A model generated the notes under the pieces. That model was not told where the DNA came from and ran no database searches. It worked only from the letters and a program-made list of their open reading frames with translations. Source: Candidatus Omnitrophota bacterium (GTDB lineage: Bacteria > Omnitrophota > Gorgyraeia > Tantalellales > Tantalellaceae). From it: DNA of 47,232 nucleotides. Made by a program: the position numbers and the translations under genes. The stretch lies in the NCBI GenBank assembly GCA_024277375.1, contig JAJRVD010000002.1, positions 1-47,232 of the forward strand, in the 5' to 3' direction. Each line of letters starts with the position of its first letter. Positions within the stretch are counted from its first letter, which is position 1. Of this stretch, positions 9,479 to 18,495 are shown piece by piece.

Positions 9479-9911
9479 AAAGATAATTAACAGGTTGCAA
9501 AGAGACATTCCTTTTGTGAAGAAACCATGGAGCGCGATCGCTCGTGAACTTGAGATAGATGAAGCGCGGCTCTTGAAGCGGATCGGACTGTTAAAGAAGA
9601 TCGGAGTGATCCGAAGGATAAGCGCAACTTTTAATCCGCAAAAAGTGGGATTTACCTCAACACTTGTAGCCGCGAAGGTCGCGTCGCGAGACATTGATAA
9701 AGTCGCTAAAAGGATAAACGCTTACGAGGAGATAACACATAACTATAAAAGAGATTCGGAATACAATCTTTGGTTTACGCTTGTAGCGCGGAGCAAGAAT
9801 AGAATTTCGCAAGTGTTGAGAGAGATAAAAAGGGACAATAAGGAAATCAAGAAGTTAGTGAATTTGCCCGCGAAACGTTTGTTCAAGATCGGGGTTAAAT
9901 TTAAGGTGTAA
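9441..9911 (+). CDS. ahbA: siroheme decarboxylase subunit A-like (Lrp/AsnC fold)
   Basis: IDKKIINRLQRDIPFVKKPWSAIARELEIDEARLLKRIGLLKKIGVIRRISA; next to ahbB paralog; start refined. Confidence 0.82.
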   Translation: MVKKQRSLSAIDKKIINRLQRDIPFVKKPWSAIARELEIDEARLLKRIGLLKKIGVIRRISATFNPQKVGFTSTLVAAKVASRDIDKVAKRINAYEEITHNYKRDSEYNLWFTLVARSKNRISQVLREIKRDNKEIKKLVNLPAKRLFKIGVKFKV

Positions 9912-9961
9912 GAGGGGATCTCTTCGTCGTCATTTGTTTCGCAAATGAGCTCCTCGCAATC

Positions 9962-10079
9962 AGACTGTGTCACGACATAACGGGCTTGATTCATCAAGCC
10001 CGTTATGTCGGGTTCGATAAATCGAACCCCTACATTACATTGTATGAGGCTATCCGCAAACCGAATTACGACACAGCCT
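9962..10079. repeat. MITE-like repeat copy B (inverted relative to A)
   Basis: agactgtgtc...cgggcttgattcatcaagcccg...ggttcgataaatcgaacccctac...gacacagcct. Confidence 0.8.
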
Positions 10080-10138
10080 GAATGACGGCTCTTGCTGTCA
10101 TTGCGAGCGAAGTGAGGGAAGCAGTCTCTAAAGAAACC

Positions 10139-10597
10139 ATGAATAATATTGACAAAAAGATCATCAGTTTACTTGCGCAGGATATCCCGTTGGTGGAGCG
10201 GCCTTTTGAGGCGCTTGCGAGCAAGCTTGGCACGCAAGAAGCGGAACTCATAAAAAAGTTGAAAGCATATAAGAAAAGCGGTCAGATGCGAAAACTCGCC
10301 GCGGTTTCTAACCACAGGAAGATCGGGTTCAAATATAATGCTATGGTCGTGTGGAATATTCCTGAAGATAAATCTGAAAAAACCGGAGAAATAATGGCTA
10401 CTTTTAACGGGGTAAGCCATTGTTATCAGAGAAGTAAATTCCAAGGCTGGAAATATAATCTGTATACCATGATACATGGGAAGACAAAAAAAGAATGTTT
10501 TGATCTGGCGGCTAAAATCGCGAAGAAGACAGGTTTTGAAGATAATATGGTGCTTTTTTCGTCAAAGGAGTACAAAAAAACCGGCGTTAAGTACTAG
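10139..10597 (+). CDS. ahbB: siroheme decarboxylase subunit B-like (Lrp/AsnC fold)
   Basis: MNNIDKKIISLLAQDIPLVERPFEALASKLGTQEAELIKKLKAYKKSGQMRKLAAVSNHRKIGFKYNAMVVWNIPED; start refined from ORF 10082. Confidence 0.85.
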   Translation: MNNIDKKIISLLAQDIPLVERPFEALASKLGTQEAELIKKLKAYKKSGQMRKLAAVSNHRKIGFKYNAMVVWNIPEDKSEKTGEIMATFNGVSHCYQRSKFQGWKYNLYTMIHGKTKKECFDLAAKIAKKTGFEDNMVLFSSKEYKKTGVKY

Positions 10598-10620
10598 AAT
10601 TACGTAGGAGCCGCTTCCAA

Positions 10621-10726
10621 GGCTGTGTCGTAATGTAGGGGCTTGATTCATCAAGCCCGTTATATCGGGTTCGATAAGTCGAACCCCTGTAATATGTTGT
10701 ATGCAGCCATGACTTGTGACACAGCC
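10621..10726. repeat. MITE-like repeat copy C
   Basis: ggctgtgtcgtaatgtaggggcttgattcatcaagcccgttatatcgggttcgataagtcgaacccc...gacacagcc. Confidence 0.8.
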
Positions 10727-10757
10727 CGGAAGGAGGAGAACCTTAAAGAGGTATATT

Positions 10758-12044
10758 ATGAAACATGCAAAATCGAAAAAATATTTCAAAGAGGCCAAAA
10801 AGGTGATTCCCGGCGGGGTAAACAGTCCCGTTAGGGCTTTTAAAGCTGTTGGGGGATGTCCTGTATTTATTGACAAGGCCAAAGGCGCGTACATTTACGA
10901 TGTTGACGGGAATAAATATATTGATTACGTTCTTTCCTGGGGACCGATGATACTCGGGCACGCTAATGATAAAATTTTAAAGCCTGTCAGCAGGCTTCTT
11001 AAGAATGGAACAAGTTTTGGCGCGCCGACTCGCAGAGAGGTTGAGCTTGCCCAACTTGTAGCGAAAGCATATCCTTCGATCGAAAAGGTAAGGCTTACTT
11101 CTTCCGGAACTGAAGCAGCAATGAGCGCGATAAGATTGGCAAGAGGATATACCGGACGGGACAAAATAATTAAGTTTGAAGGATGCTATCATGGGCATTA
11201 TGACAGCCTTTTGGTCAAGGCTGGCTCAGGTGCCGCGACTTTTGGGGTGCCATCTTCGGCGGGTGTTAATGCAAGTTTTGCCAAAGATACCATAACACTT
11301 CCTTATAATGATTTAGAAAGCGTTAAAAAGGTGATCAGGAAGGAAAAAAATAAAATAGCCTGCTTGATTCTAGAACCGATTCCTGCTAATATGGGGGTTG
11401 TTTTACCGGAGCGAAATTACTTAAAAGCACTGCGGAAGATAACGGAAGAAAACGATATTATTCTGATCTTTGATGAAGTAATAACAGGTTTTAGAGTCGC
11501 GTTGGGCGGCGCGCAAGAGATATACAATATAAAACCGGATCTAACCGTCTTGGGCAAGATCATAGGCGGAGGGTTTCCAATAGGAGCTTTTGCCGGTAAA
11601 GCGAAGATCATGAATTGTTTGTCTCCGGACGGATCGGTTTACCAGGCGGGAACTCTTTCAGGTAATCCGATCGCGGTGGAAGCGGGAATAAACACCATAA
11701 AAGCATTAAGGAACAAAAAAGCCTACAAACAACTCGATCGCAAAGGGGAACTGTTCGAAGATGGGTTGCGAAAAATATCGGACAGGACGGGAACCAAAAT
11801 AGTGATCAACAGATTCGGTTCATTGCTTACCGTGTTTTTTACAACGCAGGGAAGCGTAAAGAATTATGCAGACGCGGCAAAGTGTGACGCGGCAAAGTTT
11901 GGCAAGTATTTCGGAGGGATGTTGGATCAAGGCGTATATTGCGCCCCTTCACAGTTTGAGGCGAATTTTTTGTCAGTGAAACACACGGTTAAAGATATAG
12001 AGAGAACTTTAGAGGCAGCGGAGAAAGTGTTAATGGGAGTATAG
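10758..12044 (+). CDS. hemL: glutamate-1-semialdehyde 2,1-aminomutase
   Basis: PGGVNSPVRAFKAVGGCPVFI, SSGTEAAMSAIRLARGYTGRDKIIKFEGCYHGHYD, FDEVITGFR. Confidence 0.97.
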   Translation: MKHAKSKKYFKEAKKVIPGGVNSPVRAFKAVGGCPVFIDKAKGAYIYDVDGNKYIDYVLSWGPMILGHANDKILKPVSRLLKNGTSFGAPTRREVELAQLVAKAYPSIEKVRLTSSGTEAAMSAIRLARGYTGRDKIIKFEGCYHGHYDSLLVKAGSGAATFGVPSSAGVNASFAKDTITLPYNDLESVKKVIRKEKNKIACLILEPIPANMGVVLPERNYLKALRKITEENDIILIFDEVITGFRVALGGAQEIYNIKPDLTVLGKIIGGGFPIGAFAGKAKIMNCLSPDGSVYQAGTLSGNPIAVEAGINTIKALRNKKAYKQLDRKGELFEDGLRKISDRTGTKIVINRFGSLLTVFFTTQGSVKNYADAAKCDAAKFGKYFGGMLDQGVYCAPSQFEANFLSVKHTVKDIERTLEAAEKVLMGV

Positions 12045-12074
12045 ATTCCCGATAAAAACATTCGGGAATGACAC
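12045..12074. repeat. ATTCCCGA...TCGGGAAT hairpin repeat, copy 2
   Basis: attcccgataaaaacattcgggaatgacac directly after the hemL stop. Confidence 0.75.
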
Positions 12075-12089
12075 GTTGGAGGATAGCAT

Positions 12090-12914
12090 ATGTTTATAAA
12101 AATTGTTGTTGAGAATTGGAAAAAGCTGTTCATCGCGATAGGCGTTTTATTCGTTATATTCATTGTCGTCTCGGCCGCTTTGATCCATTTTACGGAAAAG
12201 CCCGAATTTTGTAACACATGTCACCTTATGAAGCCCTACCATAAAGCATGGACAGAGTCGGCTCATAAGGATGTTAGCTGTCTTAAATGTCATATTGAGC
12301 CGGGTTTGAAATCGCATATTAAGGGGAAGATAGACGGTTTGATGCAGGTTCTGGAATATGCATCAGGTAGATACTCTGAAAAACCTGTAGCGACAGTACG
12401 GGATATTTCTTGCTTGCAAGAGGGTTGCCACGAGAAAGAGTCTCTTAGAAACAAGAAAATAATGTTCAAGGATAAGGTTGAATTCCATCATAAAACACAT
12501 TGGCAGGAACATCCCGAGCTAGGTAAGAACATAAGTTTAAGATGTGCTACGTGTCACATGTGGCTTACCTTTGATAAGCATGTAGCGGTTGATGAGAATA
12601 CTTGTTTTATTTGTCACTTTAAGACGGTACCAGTTGAAATGATCACCGAGCAATGCACTAAATGTCATACCGGGATAAGCGAGACTGAGACGCATCGGGA
12701 GTATATGGCCGAGGGGATGCATTGCGCGGATTGTCACGACACGATAAAGACCACAGACGCACCCGTCCTAAAGCAGATGTGTTATTTTTGCCATGCCGAT
12801 CAGGATAAGCTGAATAAAATAGATGACAGGGAACTGTTGCATCAAAAACATATACCTGACAACAATGCTGATTGTATAAGTTGTCATGAATTGATAGCGC
12901 ACGGGAAGGAATAA
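12090..12914 (+). CDS. NrfH/NapC-like membrane-anchored multiheme cytochrome c (8 CXXCH + 1 CX4CH)
   Basis: One N-terminal TM then FCNTCHLMKPYHKAWTESAHKDVSCLKCHIEPG; CLQEGCH is CX4CH. Confidence 0.88.
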   Translation: MFIKIVVENWKKLFIAIGVLFVIFIVVSAALIHFTEKPEFCNTCHLMKPYHKAWTESAHKDVSCLKCHIEPGLKSHIKGKIDGLMQVLEYASGRYSEKPVATVRDISCLQEGCHEKESLRNKKIMFKDKVEFHHKTHWQEHPELGKNISLRCATCHMWLTFDKHVAVDENTCFICHFKTVPVEMITEQCTKCHTGISETETHREYMAEGMHCADCHDTIKTTDAPVLKQMCYFCHADQDKLNKIDDRELLHQKHIPDNNADCISCHELIAHGKE

Positions 12915-12940
12915 GTTCTAACAAGAAGAAGGGGGTTAAT

Positions 12941-13474
12941 GTGAAGAAGAATGTTTTAGCGATTATGGTCGTGGCGGCCTTATTGGGTGTATCGACCCTT
13001 GTTTTTGCTGAAGGCGGTCACCAGTACATTGGCGTAAAGAAGTGCTCTATGTGTCATAAGTCCGCGTCAAAAGGTAACCAGTATGGTCAGTGGTTGGGTA
13101 CAAGACACGCAAAAGCTTATGAGGCTTTAGGTAGCGCGGCGGCTAAGGAAGCAGCGGCAAAATCCGGAGTTACCGGCAATCCACAGGAAGCACCCGAGTG
13201 TTTAAAGTGTCATGTGACCGGCTATGGAGCGGACGCGAGCCAGCTGGGAAAAGGTTACAAGAAAGAAGATGGCGTACAGTGTGAGGCTTGTCATGGTGCC
13301 GGCGGCGATTATTGGAAGATGAGTACAATGAAAGATAAAGCGGCAGCTGTTGCCGGTGGCCTTGTTATTCCGTCTAAAGAAGTATGTGTGAAATGTCACA
13401 ATGAAGAAAGTCCGAATTTCAAAGGGTTCAACTTCGATGAGTATAAGGCTAAGATAGCGCACCCGAGATCGTAG
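12941..13474 (+). CDS. periplasmic tetraheme cytochrome c554-like
   Basis: Signal peptide; CSMCH, CLKCH, CEACH, CVKCH; QYIGVKKCSMCHKS...WLGTRHAKAYEAL. Confidence 0.85.
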   Translation: MKKNVLAIMVVAALLGVSTLVFAEGGHQYIGVKKCSMCHKSASKGNQYGQWLGTRHAKAYEALGSAAAKEAAAKSGVTGNPQEAPECLKCHVTGYGADASQLGKGYKKEDGVQCEACHGAGGDYWKMSTMKDKAAAVAGGLVIPSKEVCVKCHNEESPNFKGFNFDEYKAKIAHPRS

Positions 13475-13492
13475 TTAGAACCGTCATTGCGA

Positions 13493-13582
13493 GGGCTGCA
13501 TACAACATAATGTAGGGGTTCGATCCGTCGAACCCGATATAACGGGCTTGATGAATCAAGCCCCTACATTATGACACAGTCT
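13493..13582. repeat. MITE-like repeat copy D (left end truncated)
   Basis: gctgcatacaacataatgtaggggttcgatccgtcgaacccgatataacgggcttgatgaatcaagcccctacattatgacacagtct. Confidence 0.75.
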
Positions 13583-13584
13583 GA

Positions 13585-16500
13585 ATGACGACAAAAAAAG
13601 GAAAAATTGTGAATAGGATAGGTCATATTTTAGGGTTGGTCTTCGCGACGATCTTGCTGTTTGCGTCGAAAACGTTTCTTTTGCTCAACCCGATAGTGTC
13701 AGCGGGTTTTTTGTTGCTTGTCAGCATGTTCTATGTTGTTTGTACCGTTGTTTCCAAAAGATCACTGTTTTTGTATCCCGTAATGTTTTTTGGGGCACTG
13801 GCTTATTATTTGTGCCTATACGGTGCGGGTATATCGTATATATGGTATCCCGCGCATTCCTTTGTGCTTATCGTCCTTTTAGCGATAGCGAAATATATCG
13901 CCGGATCCAGAGGAAAAAGGGAGTATTCGAATGCTTTTCGGAAAGGCATTAATACGACGGTTGCTTTTTTTACCTTTTGGGCGTTGAGCTTTGCCAGAAC
14001 ATATTGGGGTTCTGATCCCATGGTGTATGTTCTGGCCTTTTTTTGTTACGCTGTTTTTTATCGTGTTCAGAACCGTCTTGATCCGGAAAGACGAAATCTT
14101 ACCTATGTATGGATCTTTTATGGAATAGTCGGAACTTTGGCGCTAGCGGGTATGCAGATTTTCCCTCCATTGGTCAAAACCGCGTTATTAGTGCTTTTGG
14201 TTTTTGCGCTTGCCCATAGGAGTATAAAAGTTTACAAGAAAGGTGGATACTTCGCGACTATGCCGTTTCTGATCGGGATTCTTGTAAGTACATTTTTTGC
14301 GTTTGTCTTTTTTTCCCGTCAGTGGAATGTGTTAGCAATTACATTTCTTTTTAGTTCTTTAGCGTTTTGGTACGTATACAAGGCTATTAAAGAAGAAATT
14401 GTTGGTGACCATATCAGCAATGCCGGCGAAAAATTTTTGATGATCGTTTTTAAGTCAGGTTTTATTCTATTGCCCGTGGTGTTTTGGGGCATTCTTTTAT
14501 CCAAAGGTTTTCCTCCCGGATACTTGAACATAACACTATCGCTTGTTTTTGCATTATTCTTCGCGAAGCTGACGCGTTCACCGTATAAAAGCTTGTTCAA
14601 GAAGAGGAACCACTATGTGTATCTGTCTGGCATGTTCTTTACGGCGCTGGTCTATTTGGTGGTGTTTTCGTTTGAGCGGTTTATATCTAGAGAGTATCTG
14701 TTCCTTTTTACCCCGGTGTGGATGGCGGTCTTGCTCAGTATTGCTGATTTTTTCAGGAAAAATGAAGACTTAAAAAGAGCAAACTCGATCATTGATGTCG
14801 CTTTTTTGCCTATCGCGATAAACGCGATACTCCTAATGACACTTAATGTTTTTAATCCAACGTTGGGCATGATCTTGTCGGGCATAACCATCGTAACGCT
14901 TTTTATGTTTTTGGCAATATTAAGGAGCCATATAGTTTTCTATTCGTTCTCACTGGCCTCCTGGTTCGCTTTGTATAGTGTGCTTCGATCTGTATCCGCT
15001 TCGACACAGGTCTTTGTATTATCCTACATGACGGTCGCGCTTGCCTGCGCTCTGTCCGGGTATCTGCTGACAAGGAAGAAGAATGTTACATCAAACGTAT
15101 TTAACTTTTCACTCGTATTGTATTCTTTGACCGCGATACAATTGGTCCCCGTAGGGTCAAGCTTGCGTTTGGTCGTTCTGTGCTCTATGGCGATAGTGTA
15201 TTTACTGCTGGGGGCTCTTTTGAGCTTGAACAAAAAGACTGATGGCCTTTTCTCGAAAATCGGACATTTCTGCGCGGGTATGATAATTTTTAGTGTTCTG
15301 TCCGATAAGTCATTCAATCAGGCGATATATGCCAGTTTTGCTTTGGCTGTAGCGTATTTGTTGCCGCTACTCTTGCATAAAAGAGAGAAATACGCGTATC
15401 CCGCGAGTCTTTTCGCGGCGCTGGGATATCTTCTTTTATTGATCAAAATATGCCCGTCCAATTGGGTCATGTTCGCATATCTACCGTTAATAGCGGTGTT
15501 TCTTTTTCATCGGAAGGCACCGGCGGCACGTACATCAGTCTATTTTTCCTCAGTCGCTATTGCTTTCTGGGCGCTGACCTCCAGTGCCCTAGTCCCGATT
15601 TTCGCGGCTGGGTCCTCAATTTTGTATGGTATTGTTTTTATTTTGTTCGACAGAAAAGCGGTCTCTTTTACTGCAACATTCGCGAGTTTTTTGTTCTTGG
15701 GAGTTTATTTTCTCCTTAACAGTTTTTTTCCGACAGAACAAGCTATTATGTTCTTTTGCGTGGTTACCTTCATACTTTTTGTCGGTGGTGTTCTCTCGAG
15801 GAATGTTGAGCGTATTAAACAATGGAGTAGTGCTTTTACGATCGCCGGGGTCGCGTTTCTTTTTCTTGCCGCGGTTATCTCAGCATTTGCCGGAGCGATT
15901 ACGGCAACTAAAACCGTTGTTGTTCTCTCGAGCGTCGCGTTTGTTCTGACCGCGTTAATATTCCGTAAGGAAATTTTTCTTTATCTTCTAACCTTAAATA
16001 TGGCGTTATTGTTTTTCAATTTTGTGCAAACTTCAGGGACGGTGTTTACTCAAGATTTGTTTGTATACTTCGTGTACGGAACTCTATTGATCGGGGCGTT
16101 TTTTGTCATACCTTATGTAAAGCGGTTGCGCAGGTATGATCGTGTTTTTACGATGTTCACGATCGCCAACTGGAAGGGTATACTTGTTTATTCTATTCCG
16201 GTATGCGTTATCCTTGTGATCACCTTGATGTTATACGCTGTCAAGATCACCGAGCATCCTCAATTTTGTAGTTCTTGTCACTATATGGATGACTATGTTG
16301 AATCCTGGGAGCATTCTAATCACAAAGATGTTAAGTGCGTTGATTGTCATTATGAGCCCGGAGTGAAAGCGATCGCGATAGGAAAAGTAGAGGGGCTTGT
16401 TCAGCTGGTGAAATATATGACCCATACATATGGTTCCAAGCCATGGGCGGAGGTTAGAGATAAAAGTTGTTTGCGTGAAGGCTGTCATGACAAGATGGAC

Positions 16501-16962
16501 AGAAAAAAGCCGGTAATATTCGAGAAGGGAATACCGTTCGCACATTCAACACATCTGGATAATCCGGCTCAAAAACATACTCTCAGGTGTACCACTTGTC
16601 ATGGTCAGTCAGACGATGAGGCGTAACATCTGTCTGTAACAAAGAGCGCCTGTTTTGTATGCCATTTCAAAGACAAAGAAGCCAATCAGACGTCTAATTG
16701 CGGAACATGTCATGGAATGCCGGATGCTCATAAGGAGTTCATTGAAGATACCACTAACGTAGATTGCATGGCCTGTCATGAGGGGATTACAGAAGGAAGC
16801 GGCAAGGTAGAGGCTTTTTATTGTTTGTTTTGCCATGGCAAAAAGGATGTTCGAAAGAAGATCTCTATTGAAGAGATGCACCAAAAACATGTTACGGATA
16901 ATAAAGTCGAATGTTTTCAGTGCCACGGTGTCGTGAAACATGGACCCGGGGAGGGAATATAA
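13585..16962 (+). CDS. polytopic membrane protein fused to NapC-like multiheme cytochrome; one in-frame TAA at 16624-16626 (possible pseudogene or readthrough)
   Basis: ORFs 13585-16626 and 16717-16962 share a frame; ~850 aa of TM segments then HPQFCSSCHYMDDYVESWEHSNHKDVKCVDCHYEPG; heme motifs continue past the stop (CFVCH, CGTCH, CMACH, CLFCH, CFQCH). Confidence 0.8.
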
Positions 16963-16963
16963 T

Positions 16964-17611
16964 ATGAAATGGGAAATATCGGATAAAGCAATGGAGTCCA
17001 GCTTTGTTCAAGAGGTTGAAAAGAGAAGCGAACAGAACGTTTCGTCTTGCTATCAGTGCGGGAAGTGTTCGGCGGGGTGTCCTATTTGCCAGGATATGGA
17101 TTTTTCCCCCAATCAGATACTTCGTCTTATTCAGATGGGGTTAAAAGATGAGATACTGGCAAGTTCGTCCATATGGATGTGCGCTTCTTGTCAGACCTGT
17201 ACAACAAGATGTCCTTTGAAGATAGACTTGGCAAAGATAATGGACGCTTTGCGGATAATTTCACATATGCAGGACCATCAGAAAAAGTTCAAACCGAAAT
17301 CTTTTGTGAAAGACCTTGCCGGACGAACATATGACAGTTTGCTTAAAACTCTCGATATGGATGTTACCTCTAACCTGAAAGTTTTTGCCAAGGTTTTTCT
17401 GGAAAGTATACGGCAATATGGAAGGCTTTCGGAAGTCGGCCTGATCTTGAACTACAATATCAATAGCGGATTTTTGTTCTCTAACGTTAAGAATTGTCCC
17501 GCGTTTCTTTCGAGGGGCAAACTGAAGATAAAACCGGCCGATCTTAAAAGGATCGACAAGGTAAGACGAATATTTGAAAAACTAGCTGAACTAGAGAAGG
17601 AAGAATTATGA
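16964..17611 (+). CDS. hdrC: heterodisulfide reductase subunit C-like
   Basis: CYQCGKCSAGCPI, CASCQTCTTRCPLKIDLAKIMDALR; start refined from ORF 16940. Confidence 0.93.
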   Translation: MKWEISDKAMESSFVQEVEKRSEQNVSSCYQCGKCSAGCPICQDMDFSPNQILRLIQMGLKDEILASSSIWMCASCQTCTTRCPLKIDLAKIMDALRIISHMQDHQKKFKPKSFVKDLAGRTYDSLLKTLDMDVTSNLKVFAKVFLESIRQYGRLSEVGLILNYNINSGFLFSNVKNCPAFLSRGKLKIKPADLKRIDKVRRIFEKLAELEKEEL

Positions 17612-18495
17612 AGTATGCCTATTTTCCGGGATGCTCACTACACGCGACAGCGGAAGAATACGCCCGATCAAGTGTCGCGGTTTGCGAAAAACTCGGTATT
17701 GAACTAGAAGAGATCGAAGATTGGTTGTGTTGTGGAGCTACACCCGCGCATATTACTAATCATCTAGCGTCTATTGCTTTACCTATAGCCAGTTGCGCGT
17801 GGGCTGAAAAGCAAAAGCTGGATGTTCTTACCTGCTGCGCGGCATGTTCCAGCAGGCTTAAATTGGCAAATCAGGAAGTGAAAGAAGATCCTGAGCTTCG
17901 CGCTAAGGTGAATAAAATTATTGAAGAGGACTATAAAGGAAATATAGAGGTACATCATATACTGGAAGTCCTCTCAAAAAAGGTGGGGTTCGAGAATCTA
18001 AGAGAACAGATCGTAAAGCCGCTCAATGGATTGAAGGTAGCTTGTTATTATGGCTGTCTTTTAACGAGGTTGCCTGAGCCTTTGCGGCTGGACAATCTTG
18101 AAGACCCCATGGTTATGGATGATCTCGCGACGGCAATGGGCGCGGAAGCGGTTGACTGGCCGTATAAAACCGAATGTTGCGGAGCTAGTCTCGCGGTTAT
18201 ACAGGAGCAAACAGTATTAAGGCTCGCTAATGACATTTTAACCATAGCTGAGGATAGCGGAGCCGAATGTATTCTTGTAGCCTGTCCTTTGTGTCAGTCT
18301 AACCTGGATCTGATGCAGTCGGGAGTAAATAAAAAATACAATAAAAACTTCAATATTCCGGTGTTTTATTTTACTCAACTTTTAGGGCTGGCGATGGGCA
18401 TAGATAGAGAGAAGCTGGCGTTATCAAAATTAATCGTTAACCCTTTCCCGCTTTTGGCGGAGAAGGGGTTCATAGAAAAAGAGGCGTATCTATAA
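17608..18495 (+). CDS. hdrB: heterodisulfide reductase subunit B-like
   Basis: MKYAYFPGCSLHATAEEYARS, CCAACSSRLK, ECCGASLAV, CPLCQSNLD (CCG domains). Confidence 0.94.
   Translation: MKYAYFPGCSLHATAEEYARSSVAVCEKLGIELEEIEDWLCCGATPAHITNHLASIALPIASCAWAEKQKLDVLTCCAACSSRLKLANQEVKEDPELRAKVNKIIEEDYKGNIEVHHILEVLSKKVGFENLREQIVKPLNGLKVACYYGCLLTRLPEPLRLDNLEDPMVMDDLATAMGAEAVDWPYKTECCGASLAVIQEQTVLRLANDILTIAEDSGAECILVACPLCQSNLDLMQSGVNKKYNKNFNIPVFYFTQLLGLAMGIDREKLALSKLIVNPFPLLAEKGFIEKEAYL

Noticed and set aside
8894-9694. Long antisense ORF across ahbD (and other minus-strand ORFs such as 4823-5479, 22820-23233, 24324-24845)
   Set aside because: They lie opposite strongly supported genes and show no recognisable family; typical codon shadow ORFs.
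10643-10834. ORF MIHQARYIGFDKSNP... (also at 21860-22042 minus and 38979-39170)
   Set aside because: Same peptide arises from translation of the MITE-like repeat; no independent coding evidence.
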